A stretch of DNA of 40,927 bases from the NCBI GenBank assembly GCA_016296345.1, contig JAEDJL010000018.1, forward strand, positions 1 to 40,927. The letters are read 5' to 3'. Under the pieces are notes generated by a model that did not search any database, had not been told where the DNA came from, and saw only the letters and a list, made by a program, of their open reading frames with translations. Both the position numbers and the translations under genes were made by a program. Numbering within the stretch: position 1 is the first letter of the stretch; each line of letters opens with the position of its first letter. This DNA is from Bacteroidales bacterium. Lineage in GTDB: Bacteria; Bacteroidota; Bacteroidia; Bacteroidales; P3. Below are positions 40,580-40,927 of the stretch, piece by piece.

Positions 40580-40927
40580 TCAAGACGGCGTTTTGCAATG
40601 AGCAGAACGCCGATTTATTTTTTCAGAACGCCGATTTGGCAAAACAACTCGCCGTTTTGTTCGAGCAAAACGCCGAATTATTCTCTCAAAACGGCGAGTT
40701 ATTTTGCCAAAAAACGGCAACTTTTTTCACTCGAAATACCGACTTTTTCGGCAAAAAATACCGACTTTTTCAAGGCGTTTTCAAGCAAAAAAATCGCCTT
40801 TGTAAGTGCTTGATTTTCAAATCGCTCATTTTTACACCAAAAAAACGCCGTTTTTTTCCAAAAAATCTTCGTTTTTTTTTGAAAAAATTGGCGTTTTTTT
40901 GGTGAGAAAACGGCGTTTTTTTTCGAG
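40580..40927 (+). repeat. 21-bp-period AACGCC repeat element, copy 3 (runs off the window)
   Basis: Directly follows rnfE. Cores lie at 40608, 40629, 40650, 40671 and 40692 (CGCC or CGGC), exactly 21 bp apart, with an inverted unit at 40586. The conserved core (about 40772 to the edge) matches copy 2 almost base for base, including the paired AAAAAACGCCGTTTTTTT and GAAAACGGCGTTTTTT blocks. Open frames through it are by-products of the period. Confidence 0.92.

Overview
The window is a stretch of a Bacteroidota chromosome, most likely from an anaerobic member of the order Bacteroidales. The evidence is gene content: Bacteroidota-type ParC and ParE, an EF-G2 paralogue, Porin_10 and TPR/OmpA-like envelope proteins, and an Rnf complex with ferredoxin and thioredoxin. 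Promoters of the Bacteroidota type (TTTG, about 19 bp, TAnnTTTG) lie in front of many genes, and classical Shine-Dalgarno sites are largely missing. I see no rRNA, insertion sequence, prophage or CRISPR array. There is one tRNA, tRNA-Glu(UUC).

Layout. 1-4716 (minus): TPM-domain protein, LemA, ParC and a cut-off secreted protein, in one run. 4869-7633 (plus): thioredoxin reductase and an outer-membrane porin. 7899-15031 and 15050-17352 (minus): tRNA/rRNA methyltransferase, two tandem GldN-like secreted proteins, AroA, a sigma-54 activator, a small beta-barrel protein, SSB, a DxDxDG-rich secreted protein, ParE, and a small secreted protein resembling the front part of M6 proteases. 17745-18692 (plus): EamA transporter. 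18793-23088 (minus): gltX, a DUF2520 oxidoreductase, a sirtuin and miaB as one operon. 23908-27262 (plus): a divergent serpin-like lipoprotein and EF-G2. 27602-29809 (minus): tatD, rpsT, tRNA-Glu, a conserved unknown and a 56-residue ferredoxin. 30012-31311 (plus): a YwqK-like lipoprotein and a secreted unknown. 31912-35168 (minus): TPR/OmpA-like lipoprotein, DUF58 protein and thioredoxin. 35591-40545 (plus): rnfB, rnfC, a secreted PsbP-like protein, rnfD, rnfG and rnfE. rnfA would be expected just past the right edge.

The least ordinary content is two families of modular repeats. The first has three intergenic copies (7689-7838, 17471-17597, 27413-27517). Each is an array of 15-bp palindromes GATAATnnnATTATC separated by exactly 7 bp (22-bp period), framed by GATTATC and GATAATC. 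The second has three intergenic copies (about 23341-23650, 31322-31683, 40580-40927). Each is an exact 21-bp-period array around CGCC/GGCG plus a conserved core of about 155 bp that can fold into a long hairpin. Four units of the same 21-bp array lie in frame inside aroA and encode Arg-rich heptads, so this array seems able to spread into genes without breaking the frame. The copy at the right edge follows rnfE directly and may separate it from rnfA.

The genes combine redox energy conservation (Rnf, ferredoxin, thioredoxin/thioredoxin reductase), chromosome topology and repair (ParC, ParE, SSB), translation (GltX, MiaB, EF-G2, S20, tRNA-Glu) and envelope functions.
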